A stretch of 64,000 bases of DNA from Eretmocerus hayati (taxonomy: Eukaryota; Arthropoda; Insecta; Hymenoptera; Aphelinidae): NCBI GenBank assembly GCA_029851415.1, contig CM056744.1, forward strand, positions 70,488,172-70,552,171, in the 5' to 3' direction. A program made the translations under genes and the position numbers. Position 1 is the stretch's first letter. Every line of letters begins with the position of its first letter. Positions 40,898 through 51,820 of the stretch are shown here, piece by piece. Below the pieces are notes generated by a model. It was not told where the DNA came from. It did not search any database and saw only the letters and a list, made by a program, of their open reading frames with translations.

Positions 40898-43200
40898 ACA
40901 GGAAGCAAAAGCTATCTTGAGATAATATTCACTTTTATCTCATTCATATTGTTGAGATAAGACTTTAAAATATTTGAAAGTCAGAAGTTATGACATTACT
41001 ACACTCAAAACTGTGAGGAATATCAAGTACAACTTGAACGTTCCACTCCACAATTGCTCAAATGTACCTATTCAAGATGAAAGCCAAATGCTGGAAACCA
41101 AAATCAGATTCAGAAACTCATTCTAGAAGCAGAAAGCTGACTTCAGATAATATTTACTTTTGTTTCATTCATCATGATGAAATTAATCTCCAAAATATTT
41201 GAAATTCAGAAGTTATGACTTTACTACCCTCAAAACTGTGAGAAATATCAAGTACAACTTGAACGTTCCACTCCACAATTGCTCAAATGTACCTATTCAA
41301 GATAAAAAGTCAAATGCCGGAAACCAAAATCAGATCCAGAAACTCATTCAAGAAGCAAAAAGCTAACTTGAGATAATATTCACTTTTGTTTCATTCATAT
41401 TATTGGGATAAAGCTTTAAAATGTTTGAAAGTCAGAAGTTATGACTTTACTAGCCTCAAAACTGTGAGAAAAATCAAGTATAACTTGAACGTTCCACTCT
41501 ACAATTGCTCAAATTCACCTATTCAAGATAAAAGTCAAATGCTGGAAACCAAAATCAGATCCAGAAACTCATTCAAGAAGCAAAAAGCTAACTTGAGATA
41601 ATATTCACTTTTGTTTCATTCATATTATTGGGATAAAGCTTTAAAATGTTTGAAAGTCAGAAGTTATGACTTTACTAGCCTCAAAACTGTGAGAAAAATC
41701 AAGTATAACTTGAACGTTCCACTCTACAATTGCTCAAATTCACCTATTCAAGATAAAAGTCAAATGCTGGAAACCAAAATCAGATCCAGAAACTCATTCA
41801 AGAAGCAAAAGCTAACTTGAGATAATATTCACTTTTGTTTCATTCATATTATTGAGATAAAGCTTTAAAATGTTTGAAAGTCAGAAGTTATGACTTTACT
41901 AGCCTCAAAACTGTGAGAAAATCAAGTATAACTTGAACGTTCCACTCTACAATTGCTCAAATTCACCTATTCAAGATAAAAGTCAAATGCCGGGAATCAA
42001 AATCAGATCCAGAAACTCATTGAAGAAGCAAAAAGCTAACTTGAGATAATATTCACTTTTGTTCCATTCATATTGTTGAGATAAAGCTTTAAAATGTTTG
42101 AAAGTCAGAAGTTATGACTTTACTAGCCTCAAAACTGTGAGAAAAATCAAGTATAACTTGAACGTTCCACTCTACAATTGCTTAAATTTACCTATTCAAG
42201 ATAAAAGTCAAATGCCGGGAACCAAAATCAGATCCAGAAACTCTTTGAAGAAGCAAAAAGCTAACTTGAGATAATATTCACTTTTGTTCCATTCATATTG
42301 TTGAGATAAAGCTTTAAAATATTTGAAAGTCAGAAGTTATGACTCTACTAGCCTCAAAACTATGAGAAATATCAAGTATAACTTGAACGTTCCACTCCAC
42401 AATTGCTCAAATGTACCTATTCAAGATATAAGTCAAATGTCGGAAACCAAAATCAGATTTAGAAACTCATTGAAGAAGCAAAAAGCTAACTTGAGATAAT
42501 ATTCACTTTTGTTCCATTCATATTGTTGGGATAAAGCTTTAAAATATTTGAAAGTCAGAAGTTATGACTCTACTAGCCTCAAAACTATGAGAAATATCAA
42601 GTATAACTTGAACGTTCCACTCCACAATTGCTCAAATGTACCTATTCAAGATATAAGTCAAATGTCGGAAACCAAAATCAGATTTAGAAACTCATTGAAG
42701 AAGCAAAAAGCTAACTTGAGATAATATTCACTTTTGTTCCATTCATATTGTTGAGATAAAGCTTTAAAATATTTGAAAGTCAGAAGTTATGACTTTACTA
42801 GCCTCCAAACTGTGAGAAATATCAGGTACAACTTGAACGTTCCACTCCACAATTGCTCAAATGTACCTATCCAAGATATAAGTCAAATGCCGGAAACCCA
42901 AATCAGATTCATAAACTCATTTAAGAAGCAAAAAGCTAACTTGAAATAATATTCACTTTCGTTTCATTCAACCTAACTGCTAAGAATGTATGTTGGGAAC
43001 AAAAACTTGGGGAACGATAACTATTATCCACCTTAGAAACCCATTAGTGAAGAGCTATCTTGAGAAAGTATTCAATTCTGTTCCTGATATTCATGTAATG
43101 GAGCTGCAAAACATCTCAAATATAGAAGTTATAACATTAGTATCTTCTAAACTTCAAGAAATATCAACCCCAAGGTGAACGACATTCATCTCAATATCTC
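40898..43200. repeat. ~225 bp tandem array (about 10 units)
   Basis: Units begin with GAGATAATATTCACTTTTGT near 40922, 41144, 41368, 41593, 41817, 42041, 42266, 42491, 42716 and 42941 (period 222-228 bp). Central units are nearly identical; outer units and the tail (43000-43310) are decayed. Open frames of 60-71 codons recur (for example 41386, 41611, 42509) but are ended or shifted by unit-specific changes. The array starts about 13 bp upstream of the ATG of the spliced gene, so the first unit overlaps its promoter region. Confidence 0.9.
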
Positions 43201-43975
43201 ATTATTACATATTACAGACAGAACTTGGAAGCCGGAAACCAAAATCTACTTTCAAGAAGCTATTTCAGGAGCATAAAGCTGATTTGATACCATATCTAAT
43301 TTTATTTCATCCATGATCACACAACCAAATGTTCACTCTCAAAATGTGTCAGCTCACTTAATATTTTTTAATCTACTCACCAAATGACTAAAATCACACC
43401 TAGACACCTTCTGCAGGTTCAAGCACCTACAGCAGCTAGAGTCTCTGGATTGACACCTGAGGACAGCTTCTACAAGAGCAGCAGCAACAGCTCACAACAC
43501 TCCAGGTAGAATTAGGTTCACAGTGTTGCTGACACCAAGTCATCAAATAAAGTAATCAGCCCTCTGCTGATGGACCCTCTTATATAGTTTTAGCGAGCGT
43601 CCCTGATTTAATTTTTTTGTGACGGTTTGGAGGACGCAAGAGAGAAATCGCGATCCGCAGCCACAATTTTGATCCTCGTCTTGGAGCTGCTGCTTGAAGA
43701 AGATGCTCCACTGGGCTACGGTGCTCAGAAGCACGCCCAACCTGGCTGATGGTGTCCACGTGTTGCGGATGAGCCGGCCGGCGTCTTGCTCTCGTCCCGC
43801 GTAAATCACAGCGTCCGACGGACGCTCCCGCGTTTTCACTTTGGACGTTTGCCGAATGCCGAGGACGAATTCAACGTCCTTTATTTTTTCCGGCAAAACG
43901 GATGTGGCGGGTTCAAAGTCACGCTGATTTTCCCAGCTACATGAAAACTGCTGCTAGCGAGCGCGGGCGAGTGAT

Positions 43976-44082
43976 TTGCGCGGCAAAAGACGCTCGACTT
44001 GCGCGGCAAAAGACGCTCGATTTGCTGCTACGGCAACAAGTCATGAAGACGCTCGATTTGCTGCACGGCAACAAGTCATGAA
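43976..44082. repeat. Short direct repeats in the Polinton right arm
   Basis: TTGCGCGGCAAAAGACGCTC occurs at 43976 and again at 43999. AGACGCTCGATTTGCTGC followed by CGGCAACAAGTCATGAA occurs twice (from 44011 and from 44047). Confidence 0.8.
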
Positions 44083-44106
44083 AAATATGTTTCCACGACG
44101 CGGGTG

Positions 44107-44168
44107 CCTCCTCGAGTACATCGTCGAGGAGGATGGAGCTCGACTCCTCGACGATGTACTCGAGGAGG
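44107..44168. repeat. Perfect 25 bp hairpin near the right inverted repeat
   Basis: Arm 44107-44131 (starts CCTCCTCGAGTACATCG) is exactly complementary to 44144-44168, with a 12 nt loop (44132-44143). It lies 221 bp inside the right inverted repeat; the left arm has no counterpart. Confidence 0.9.
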
Positions 44169-44388
44169 AGCTCCGTGTGTCTGAAGACAGCTGTTGCCGG
44201 CCGACTAACGATGAGACTCGAGCGCGCTCTCTCTCTGACCCCCCAGCAGCTGTTTCTCTCTGGCGATCGGTGGGGACTGCGTACGTTTGAACGTTTGCAA
44301 CTTGCATTAGAAACTGCGTGAGACTTCTAATGCAGCTGCATCAGAAATTATACGAGTGTTCTAATGCCATAGCGTGGTACACGGACTA

Positions 44389-44548
44389 ATGAGGCAAGAG
44401 TTCTACGAACGAGGGTTCGAATTTGCAGTAGAACTCTCTGGGCGTTCTAATACAATTTGTATTAAAACTCTCCGAGCGTTTTGATGTGTATTCAAATGCT
44501 TAGAGAGTTCTAATACAGATGTATTAGAACGCTCATAGTCTATCTACT
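44389..44548. repeat. Polinton terminal inverted repeat, right
   Basis: Reverse complement of 23975-24134 with six differences by eye, ending CT-3'. Confidence 0.96.
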
Positions 44549-44554
44549 TGCATT
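44549..44554. repeat. Polinton target-site duplication, right
   Basis: TGCATT, identical to 23969-23974. Confidence 0.95.
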
Positions 44555-45036
44555 CAAAGATGGAACGATTCCTTTCGTCAGTGGTAATTACCGGCTTGAG
44601 TGTTGGAGCACGCGTGCATTCGCTGATGGGCTATTCATTAACCCACTTCATAACGAAGAGTCTCACGGTTGCCTTAAGTGGCTTACAGCTCGAGATGCAC
44701 CTGAGATCATTCATTCTACCAGATCCCGATGACTAGAAACTTTGGAGGACTCGTGCTATACCTCTGTAAGCTTTTCAACTATTGTTGTGATCGGGCCAAT
44801 ATCATTGCACAGCTGCGGTATTGAATTGCTCCAAGTTGTGGGGAGACCGGAGAAGCTTCGATGGTGAAGCTTTTCCGATCCTCACTCACACTTTCCCATA
44901 AAGTCGCCAAATTTACGCAGATGAAACTAGTTCGTGTCAGACTCTTGAACTGGAACTGTCTTGAGGTGCAATATGCAACTCCCAACTTCAGTGTATCGTA
45001 TCCGTGTATAGGAGTTTTTCGTGATTTTTGTGAATC

Positions 45037-45206
45037 ATGGTGTACACGTTTCAAGATTATAGGCAGATGGTTAGGTTATATGACATTAATCGCAATAATG
45101 CAGCCCAAGCCACCAGAGAGTATTGCGAATTATTTCCTAGACGTAGTCACCCCGATCACCATACAGTTCTTGGTGCAGTGCGGAGATTGGATACGACAGG
45201 AAATCT
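45037..45206 (+). pseudogene. DUF4817-like helix-turn-helix ORF, 5' part, split by an LTR element
   Basis: From the ATG at 45037: YTFQDYRQMVRLYDINRNNA, then TREYCELFPRRSHPDHHTVL and VRRLDTTGN. This matches the N-terminal helix-turn-helix pattern (Y....E..DM...Y....N...A...Y...FP.R..P...T......RL..TG) labelled DUF4817, common in insect transposon-related proteins. The frame resumes after the retroelement at 52526 (LRKPRWLTARTHSD) and stops near 52613. No transposase catalytic domain follows, so the ORF was probably already truncated. The retroelement insertion with its 4 bp duplication at 45203-45206 breaks it. Confidence 0.68.
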
Positions 45207-45910
45207 TGTTACGTCGGGATGACGCGTACGAGCCTAGTGGCAAGCTCACAAAATCTACTTTCGATTGAGAGAAAGATACTTCTTGATTCTTTGTGGAAGG
45301 TAGATTAAATAAATGGGATAACTTACATTTGTTCTGCTGTTGACCATGCAGTAGATCACCGTATTTATTGACACTTTCAAAATTCAAATTATCCACAAAT
45401 GATAGGTTCGATAAGTCTTCTATGGACTTCCAAAAATAGTTCTCAATCAGTTGATGATTATATTATCTTGATACACGTATGTGTCAATTATATGAATCAA
45501 ATAAAATTGTATCTTTTCCTTGCTAAATTCTTGAGAGTTGAGATTTTAAATATGTGTGAATCTGAAATATACTTAGATTTATAATTACAACAATTGAATC
45601 GCGCGGGCCGGAGCGATCGCACGCGAATGAAATATAATTGTCGAAAGCTGTGGCTCACGGAGTCGCGACGATGCCTGGTTCGTGCTAACAACTAACTCTA
45701 AAGTCCAGACGCGGGACATTTATTGAACTTTTCTGCTGATGCAGAATTTCCAAAAAGTGGATCGCGCCACAACGTGGAACACGCTCTGACTCAATATCAT
45801 TGTTTTGTTCTGATGGCTCGGTGTGCTGTCCGACTTACAAAATATGCTTACACTAAATATACACTTTTTGATTATTGATTTCTTGAAAAGTTACGTATTA
45901 AGACGTAACA
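45207..45910 (-). repeat. LTR (3' copy in element orientation)
   Basis: 704 bp direct repeat partner of 51818-52521, ends TGTTACGTC...GACGTAACA. Confidence 0.93.
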
Positions 45911-46856
45911 CCTCCCCGGCTAGACGTTGCATATCGGTACGATATGTAACATATAAACAAACTCCGATTTGTTCGATTATTGAAAAGTCCCGATGAAAAT
46001 CACTCTAAAATGAGACTAAATCTATACAGAAGTATTTGTTGATTGATATTTTCGCTTTTTCCCTTCTTCCCCGATTTTCATTAATCATGGATATTCACGG
46101 AATCTCCACTCAATTATCTCTACCACTCTGGTTTTGCGTCGAACATACACATCATAAAATCTCAGGCAAGCTTTTATCCATAACCGACTGTGCATATTTC
46201 CAAATTTTGCTATGGTCAGCACTTTGCCCGAGTGACTTGATTCCACGTACTTATCTTGCCTTATGCATTGGTGGTCAAGCGCATTATAAAATATCCAGAC
46301 ACGTAAATGCTTCTCCGTGTCTGGCCTCTTTTGCATTGAGCCAAGAACGTATGTTAAAGTATCCAGACACGTACACACTTCTCCGTGTCTGGCCTCTTTT
46401 GCATTGGTCGTTGATGATAGAGTGCGCGTCTAACCTCGTGTATGCACTGTACAACAACTCAGTTATCTATTTGAATTCAATTCATGAATGTAGGTATCTC
46501 ATATTACAAACAAAATACTAGTAGGTCCAAACCTGGATTACAAAGAAAAAATAGGGATTATCCTAATATCCAACGGGGAGAAAAAAAAACAATTGTATAC
46601 GATTCTGAATCTTCTATAAGATGCTAGGATAGTTGAAATTTATCAAAAGGTGAATAGTCAGTGATTATTCACTCGCCTCCCCGCTGAGATTAGTCCACAG
46701 GACCTGATTTTGCACGAATTTGACGGATCTGTTCGCAAAAGTTTGATAGTACGTATTGCAAATACCTTGATTTATGAGTAGGAGAAATCTACGACTCATT
46801 CTAAACGACGCTCCGGCATGTGAAAACCCATCCAAGAGCATAGAAAATCAGTTATT
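45911..46856. other. LTR-element 3' untranslated region with paired hairpins
   Basis: Between env-like stop and LTR. CCAGACACG..CGTGTCTGG hairpins occur at 46295-46324 and 46363-46392 in a 68 bp tandem duplication that continues with GCCTCTTTTGCATTG. The plus-strand open frame 46036-46521 is not considered coding. Confidence 0.6.
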
Positions 46857-48176
46857 TCACTCAATATCTAATGAAAAAATTGTATGAGAAGAAGAATTTT
46901 GGATGGGAAGAGATTTCGAGAGGATATTATTTTTTTCTGGAAGTGATGGGATTGGTGGTCTCGAAGGTAGAGGTGGTGGTAATCTTTGCTGGGTGGTCGA
47001 CCTCGTGATTGTAATCGGCGTCGTTGGTACTGGTGATTGATGGCTGGAAGTCCTATGAATTCTGACCTCTTGTAAATCAAAACCCTTGTTGTTTTGATTC
47101 TTTTTCCTCTGATGTTTCTCTCTCCCCAAATTGATCAGGAGAAACGTGACGGAGCTGAAGATTGCTCCCAGTAGATGTATGGAAAACCCATAGATAGCGT
47201 GAAGGGTGTATCCTTGTATGATGGTGTCAATAATCAACTTACAGATGTGTAATATGACGAATATCATGATCACTGCTGATGATATCGATCCAGACTTCGT
47301 CAGGTCCTCCAGAATTCTCCTCCAAGTAATCTCGGCAATATGAGATAATGTGCTTTCAGTGAGTAAGTTCTCAATTGACTCCCCATGTATCGCAGTTTCT
47401 CCGGACATCTTCCTTGCTACGGTGTTGAGAAGCGAAGATCTATCAATTGGAAACATGAGATGTTCCCGTAGGTTGTCCGGGTCATTTTGTGAATACACAT
47501 CACTGGTAGCAAGTGTATTTGCTGACTTGTAAGACCAAGATATCTTCGTATTTGGTTTAAAGATGTTTGGTTCCTCTGCCTTCGTTGGGGTTGGCAGGAA
47601 TTTGATCCATTCATTCCCTATCTTGTAGTGAGTGGGCAGAATGGAGTTGCAACTCACTTGTGTTCCACGTTTCACTAGAACATGAGTTCGTGGAGTAAGG
47701 AACCAAGTTTCGTTGGCTGATGAAACTTGTAATTGGTGGAAGCAAGACTCCGAATGTACTATCTTTACTTCTTTCGGGGTACATTGCAACAGGTGAACCA
47801 CTTCTCCTGCAACTTTTGCTATATATCCTGGTTTCCCCATCACGTTGAAGGCAAACCCGTCCGGGGATAGAATTGCAATGGATAAGGAATTTTGGATAGT
47901 CTTCGTCTCTACGTAACACTTTTGTGTTATCAAATCTGAATATAAATCACTTATCTCTGCTCTCAGATGTTTTTCCACGTATACAAATTTTGAATTTATA
48001 TAAGTAAGAAGATCTAAGTTATCAATTTTCTCACGAACTAAATAATCCTCATTGAAAAAATAAGCATTTGAACCGATCGATTGTTCATAAATAAATAGCT
48101 TTGGGTATTCTGTTTTGATGATTTCTCGATTGCATTGGATAAAATGATTTCCGCAGTTAAAGCAAATGTGTTTTCA
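46857..48176 (-). pseudogene. Envelope glycoprotein-like frame (C-terminal part)
   Basis: Open on the minus strand from about 48176 to the stop at 46857; no ATG in the first part (the computed start at 47978 is GTG), so it may be a spliced exon or truncated. Ordered features: a possible incomplete zinc-knuckle-like CFNC..H...C, a helical segment, then CYVETKT, a conserved Cys-bearing region (LLQCTPKEVKIV, ESCFHQLQV, ETWFLTPRTHVLV, VSCNSILPTHY, EWIKFLPTP), a stretch before the membrane, two hydrophobic segments (SAVIMIFVILHICKLIIDTI and HLLGAIFSSVTFLLINL) and a long Pro/Ser-rich tail. The pattern recalls the chuvirus-type glycoproteins captured by insect LTR elements. Described as a relic; no function claimed. 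Confidence 0.62.
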
Positions 48177-48993
48177 CTTGAGTTAAGAGAATAAATAATT
48201 TCATGATTTCTATCACTAGCTATTTTTACCGCGGGGCCTCTATATTAAATGTCGTATGATGACTGGAAACATTCATATTTTGGCAAAGTGTCCCAAAACG
48301 TATGACCACCTTCCATATCGATATAATGCTCATCCGAAAATTTACAAACTGTACCCGAAGTTTATCTAAGTATATCCTTATTCAAATTGATTTGAGCATT
48401 GAATTCCATTGAAGTAATGCGAATCATCCCTTGCACAAATACCTCATTATAAGTACCATATCCGTCTGCATACGAAGGGCCAGAACAAGACTTTTTCGCT
48501 GCGCTTCAGCAGAATCGACTACGGTTGCTGATGATGAATTCACCTTGAGATTTGCTATGGTGTGGCCATGGTCATGTTTGAATATATCAATCTATTGTAT
48601 AGTTCTGCATTTTCCGTGACTTATATCGGATGAATACTCTTGATGTCCATTCTCTGTTGGTATCAGGTGACTAAACACTTCTCATTGGTATATCGTCCTT
48701 TGAATTTTCATTCTCCAATGAATGACCTTACTCGATTTGTGTCGAGATGCTTGTATTAATTTCATCATGACTTCCATGACACAGAAAGTTGTGAGGTGAG
48801 ATGAGTAGCTTCTTGAGTCCTTTGGTGGATTTTCACTGTGGATAGTGTTAAGTTTATGGTTATTCATTCAAAAATGTCATTTGTGTCCTGGACAAATACT
48901 CTCCTCGCTCTCTTTCCGAATCTAAACAGAACAAAACATATTAGTCTAACTCTACAATGAAGCACAGAATATATTGTAGTCTGAATACTCCTC
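48177..48993. other. LTR-element internal spacer, no gene recognised
   Basis: AT-rich interval between env-like and gag-env-like frames, where pol would be expected. Only short frames; no RT, RNase H or integrase motif. Confidence 0.5.
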
Positions 48994-51069
48994 TTAATCA
49001 TAGAAAATTTGAGAATTATTGCTATGAATATTCTTTGTCATGGTATAATATACATTTCTTGTCGAGAAAAGTGTAATCATCATGAAAAAGATTCCCATCA
49101 ATGATTCGGACACGTATGTCATTACTGATTCATGTTTCTCGATCCAAGTTCTGGCAACATGAGACAATAAGCTTGAGTAGCCAATAGCGCACGATATTTC
49201 ATTCTCATAATTCTTGGACCATGTTATCTTGTCTATAAACCATAATTTTGACATGATACTAACACTTTGATCTACGTTTAAAAAACGGAAGGATTTATAG
49301 CTATGCAAATTCTTAAGAAATTTCATTCTTCTTGATTTGTCCGACAAAGCAATATTTTCTATGAGTTCTCCGAATAAAATAGATGATTTTTGGAATTTGA
49401 TTGGAATTTCTACAGTATTCTTCTGTAATTTTAAATAGATTTTTGACAGTCCATTCAAGAGATATAATTTGATAATATCGTAGAATCTCTCTTTCTTCGA
49501 TAGAACTTTCCCGCTCTTGTTTTTCAGTATTTCTGATTCTGGAAACAATATATCAATAATGGTACATGAGTTTGTACACGATATCGGTTGAACAATCTTT
49601 GGGATTCTTCCAATTGTTCGGGTTGTGATTTCATAACAACTCGTGACTGGAGGAACTGGTTGAATCCTATAAGATTCGCAGACCGCTATATCTTCTGAAG
49701 AACACTTTTGAGCGTGATCTGGATCAACTGATGGTATAGTAGCTATTTCATTACATAATATACAGTCGATCTCTGAAATTTCTTTTGTACTCGCGTAATG
49801 CAAAGTTTTTGTAGCTGACGAAGCATTTTCAAAGCTCGGAGACACAATTAAATTGTCAGCAAATGCTTGTTGCTCAATTGAACTCGTAATACCGCTTGGA
49901 TAATCGCTTTTTTCCAAAGGTAGATAATTGCTCATTGATGAACTCGATTTCGGAATATCAAACATCACAATTTTTCCAGGAAGCACTGGTTCTTCAAGAA
50001 TAATGATTTGTTCTTCTGTCTCAACTATGCACTGATCATGGTCAGTTAATCGGAGATCCGGGGAATCTAAATTCGACAGGGCAGTACGATGAAAATCAAA
50101 CGAAGAATAAGTAATGTTTGAAGCCTCCTTGAATTCAAATTCATGTATAGTCTCGTTCCGCGGAATATTTGATGCAAATGATAGCAATTGAGGAAGATCG
50201 AATGGATGTGGAATCGGACATCGATCTACTTGACATTCTAATTGAATGGCTTGTGCAATAGCAGTATCTAAAGAGATATGTTGTCCCATAAAAATCTCAA
50301 TTCGAAGTTTCAATCCTCTAATGAACTGTTTTAGCCCATCCTCATCAACTTGTCGCTCGAATTGTTCCTTAGTTAAACACCTTTGTGGCTGCTCGAATTC
50401 ATTCAAATCTTCGATACGGTCTATGAAATCTTTCAATCTGACTGTGTAATCAATGACTGACTCATTAGGCTGCTGATATAAATGCATTAATTTTGCATAC
50501 AAACCATAGATATCCTCAGAGCTTCGAAACCAATCTCGAATACGTTTCATGAGCTCATGGATATTATTAATTCCATCAAATGCTATGAGATCATGAGCTA
50601 ATCCTCTGAGTTTAATTTGCAATATTCGTGTTAAAGGGGTTCATCTTCTTCGGCAACGAGTCGTTTGACGTCTCTTAATCCCTTGGAATATTCGTATACC
50701 GGAATATTCTTACCATCAAATTCAGGTACCAAACTTGTCATCATCAAAAGAGGAATCTTCAACCTATCATCATTCCTCATTTTTTTTATAGTTTCTCCCA
50801 ATAGATGGGTTATATTGAGAACTAGCGTCTCAAATAGCTCTTGTTGGATGCAATAGATGCTTATTTCTGATAAAATTGATCAAAATAGGAGTAAGAAGGA
50901 TTTCTCTGTCCTTGATAGTGATAAGCATGGTAAGAATGTTCGTTGGATTAGCTTGTCCTGGTTCGATTGACACCAACTTTTGTAACTGTTTTCGAAATAA
51001 GCGAGAGGTTGCTTGCAAATCGTCTGCAACATATGCAGTTTTCGATGATTCAAGTTGAAATGAGGTCAC
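48994..51069 (-). pseudogene. Frameshifted gag-like frame continuing into an env-like tail
   Basis: Gag-type text runs through three frames on the minus strand: 51069-50830 (with ILTMLITIKDREILLTPILI), about 50860-50640 (IPLLMMTSLVPEFDGKNIPV, GLRDVKRLVAEEDEP) and 50622 onward (LRGLAHDLI, LMKRIRDWFRSS, LYAKLMHLYQQPNESVIDYT). The last two meet at indels around 50640. This is a retrotransposon capsid-domain pattern. The same third frame stays open to 48994 through an unrecognised middle and ends with LSHVARTWIEKH and the hydrophobic SESLMGIFFMMITLF, which aligns loosely with the pre-membrane and membrane region of the env-like frame at 46857-48176. I infer an internal deletion that removed pol and fused gag to an envelope remnant. 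Confidence 0.55.
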
Positions 51070-51577
51070 GAAATCTTAGAATACAATATCCTCATGATAG
51101 CTGCGGTCACCACGATTTGAAACTTGAGAGATGAATATGCAAGAATGTGTGTCAAATAACTCACAGATTTTCCGTCTAGAAGATTGCTATAGGAATCAGA
51201 AGTCTACAGTAGTTCGTATGGAATGCGTTATGATCACTTTGAAAAATATTCAGATATTAGATATTCAATAGAGTTGTGCTGTTTTCAATATTGAGATTCG
51301 AATATGTTATGACATTCAGCTCAAACACCAGGTATGTAATGTATAGATTTCACAAAAAAGAAATATATACATAGATCCTCATTCAATATCTTGGAATATT
51401 ATTTCTGAAACACTATCCGATTAATGATCGATTTTAGCACAGTTATCCATTGTTGATTTCCGGAAATATCCAAAATATGCAAATAATAAAGTATATCAGA
51501 TTTTGCAATAGTATAGGAATATCAATTATCAAATTGTGCGATAATATGTGAATAATCAAGGAAATCCAAATCTCAAT

Positions 51578-51820
51578 CAATTTCGGTACCGGAACCAATT
51601 GTCAGTCCCGGTTTAGAAAGGAAAAAATCTCATATATTAAATATAACAAGAATTATATCCAACCCTCAATCAATTTCGGTACCGGAACCAATTGTTAGTT
51701 CCGGTATATCAATTTTATAAGAATATGAATTGTTAGATTCTGGATGAAAAATATTCTGATACACAAATAATCAAGAACTATATCTAACCATTAATCAATT
51801 TCGGTACCGGAACCAATTGT
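51578..51820 (-). repeat. Three copies of the LTR/primer-site junction motif
   Basis: CAATTTCGGTACCGGAACCA followed by ATTGT occurs at 51578-51602, 51671-51695 and 51796-51820; the last abuts the LTR. The minus-strand TGGTTCCGGTACCGAAATTG is the presumed tRNA primer site. Confidence 0.75.

Larger units (their letters stand above)
43311..44388. other. Polinton right arm, GC-richer, no gene assigned
   Basis: Holds an open frame at 43543-43896 (minus, 117 codons) without recognisable features, the direct repeats and 25 bp hairpin listed separately, and TGCATTAGAA (about 44303-44312) / TTCTAATGCA (about 44325-44334), a palindrome related to those inside the inverted repeat. Confidence 0.45.
23975..44548. 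mobile_element. Maverick/Polinton (adintovirus-like) element, complete
   Basis: A 20,574 bp element bounded by 160 bp terminal inverted repeats starting 5'-AG and by a 6 bp target duplication. It has the Polinton core: protein-primed family B DNA polymerase, retroviral-type integrase, FtsK/HerA-type packaging ATPase, adenain-like protease, double-jelly-roll major capsid and single-jelly-roll penton proteins. Genes lie in four blocks: minus 24149-29187, plus 29286-32302, minus 32476-37053, then a plus gene (37503-38164) and a minus spliced gene (38751-40885), followed by a tandem array and a gene-poor right arm. Most core frames are open, so the insertion is recent. Such elements behave as integrating double-stranded DNA viruses of animals. 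Confidence 0.97.

Noticed and set aside
41386..42724. Recurring 60-71 codon open frames in the 225 bp array, which look like a repeated small protein
   Set aside because: The period is a multiple of three in some units only, each unit carries a stop, and neighbouring units are shifted or broken; the frame follows from the repeat rather than from coding constraint.
43543..43896. 117-codon minus-strand frame in the Polinton right arm
   Set aside because: No recognisable pattern or promoter. It could be real, but nothing beyond an open frame supports it.
46036..46521. 161-codon plus-strand frame in the LTR element
   Set aside because: Opposite to the element's orientation and built on the duplicated hairpin region.
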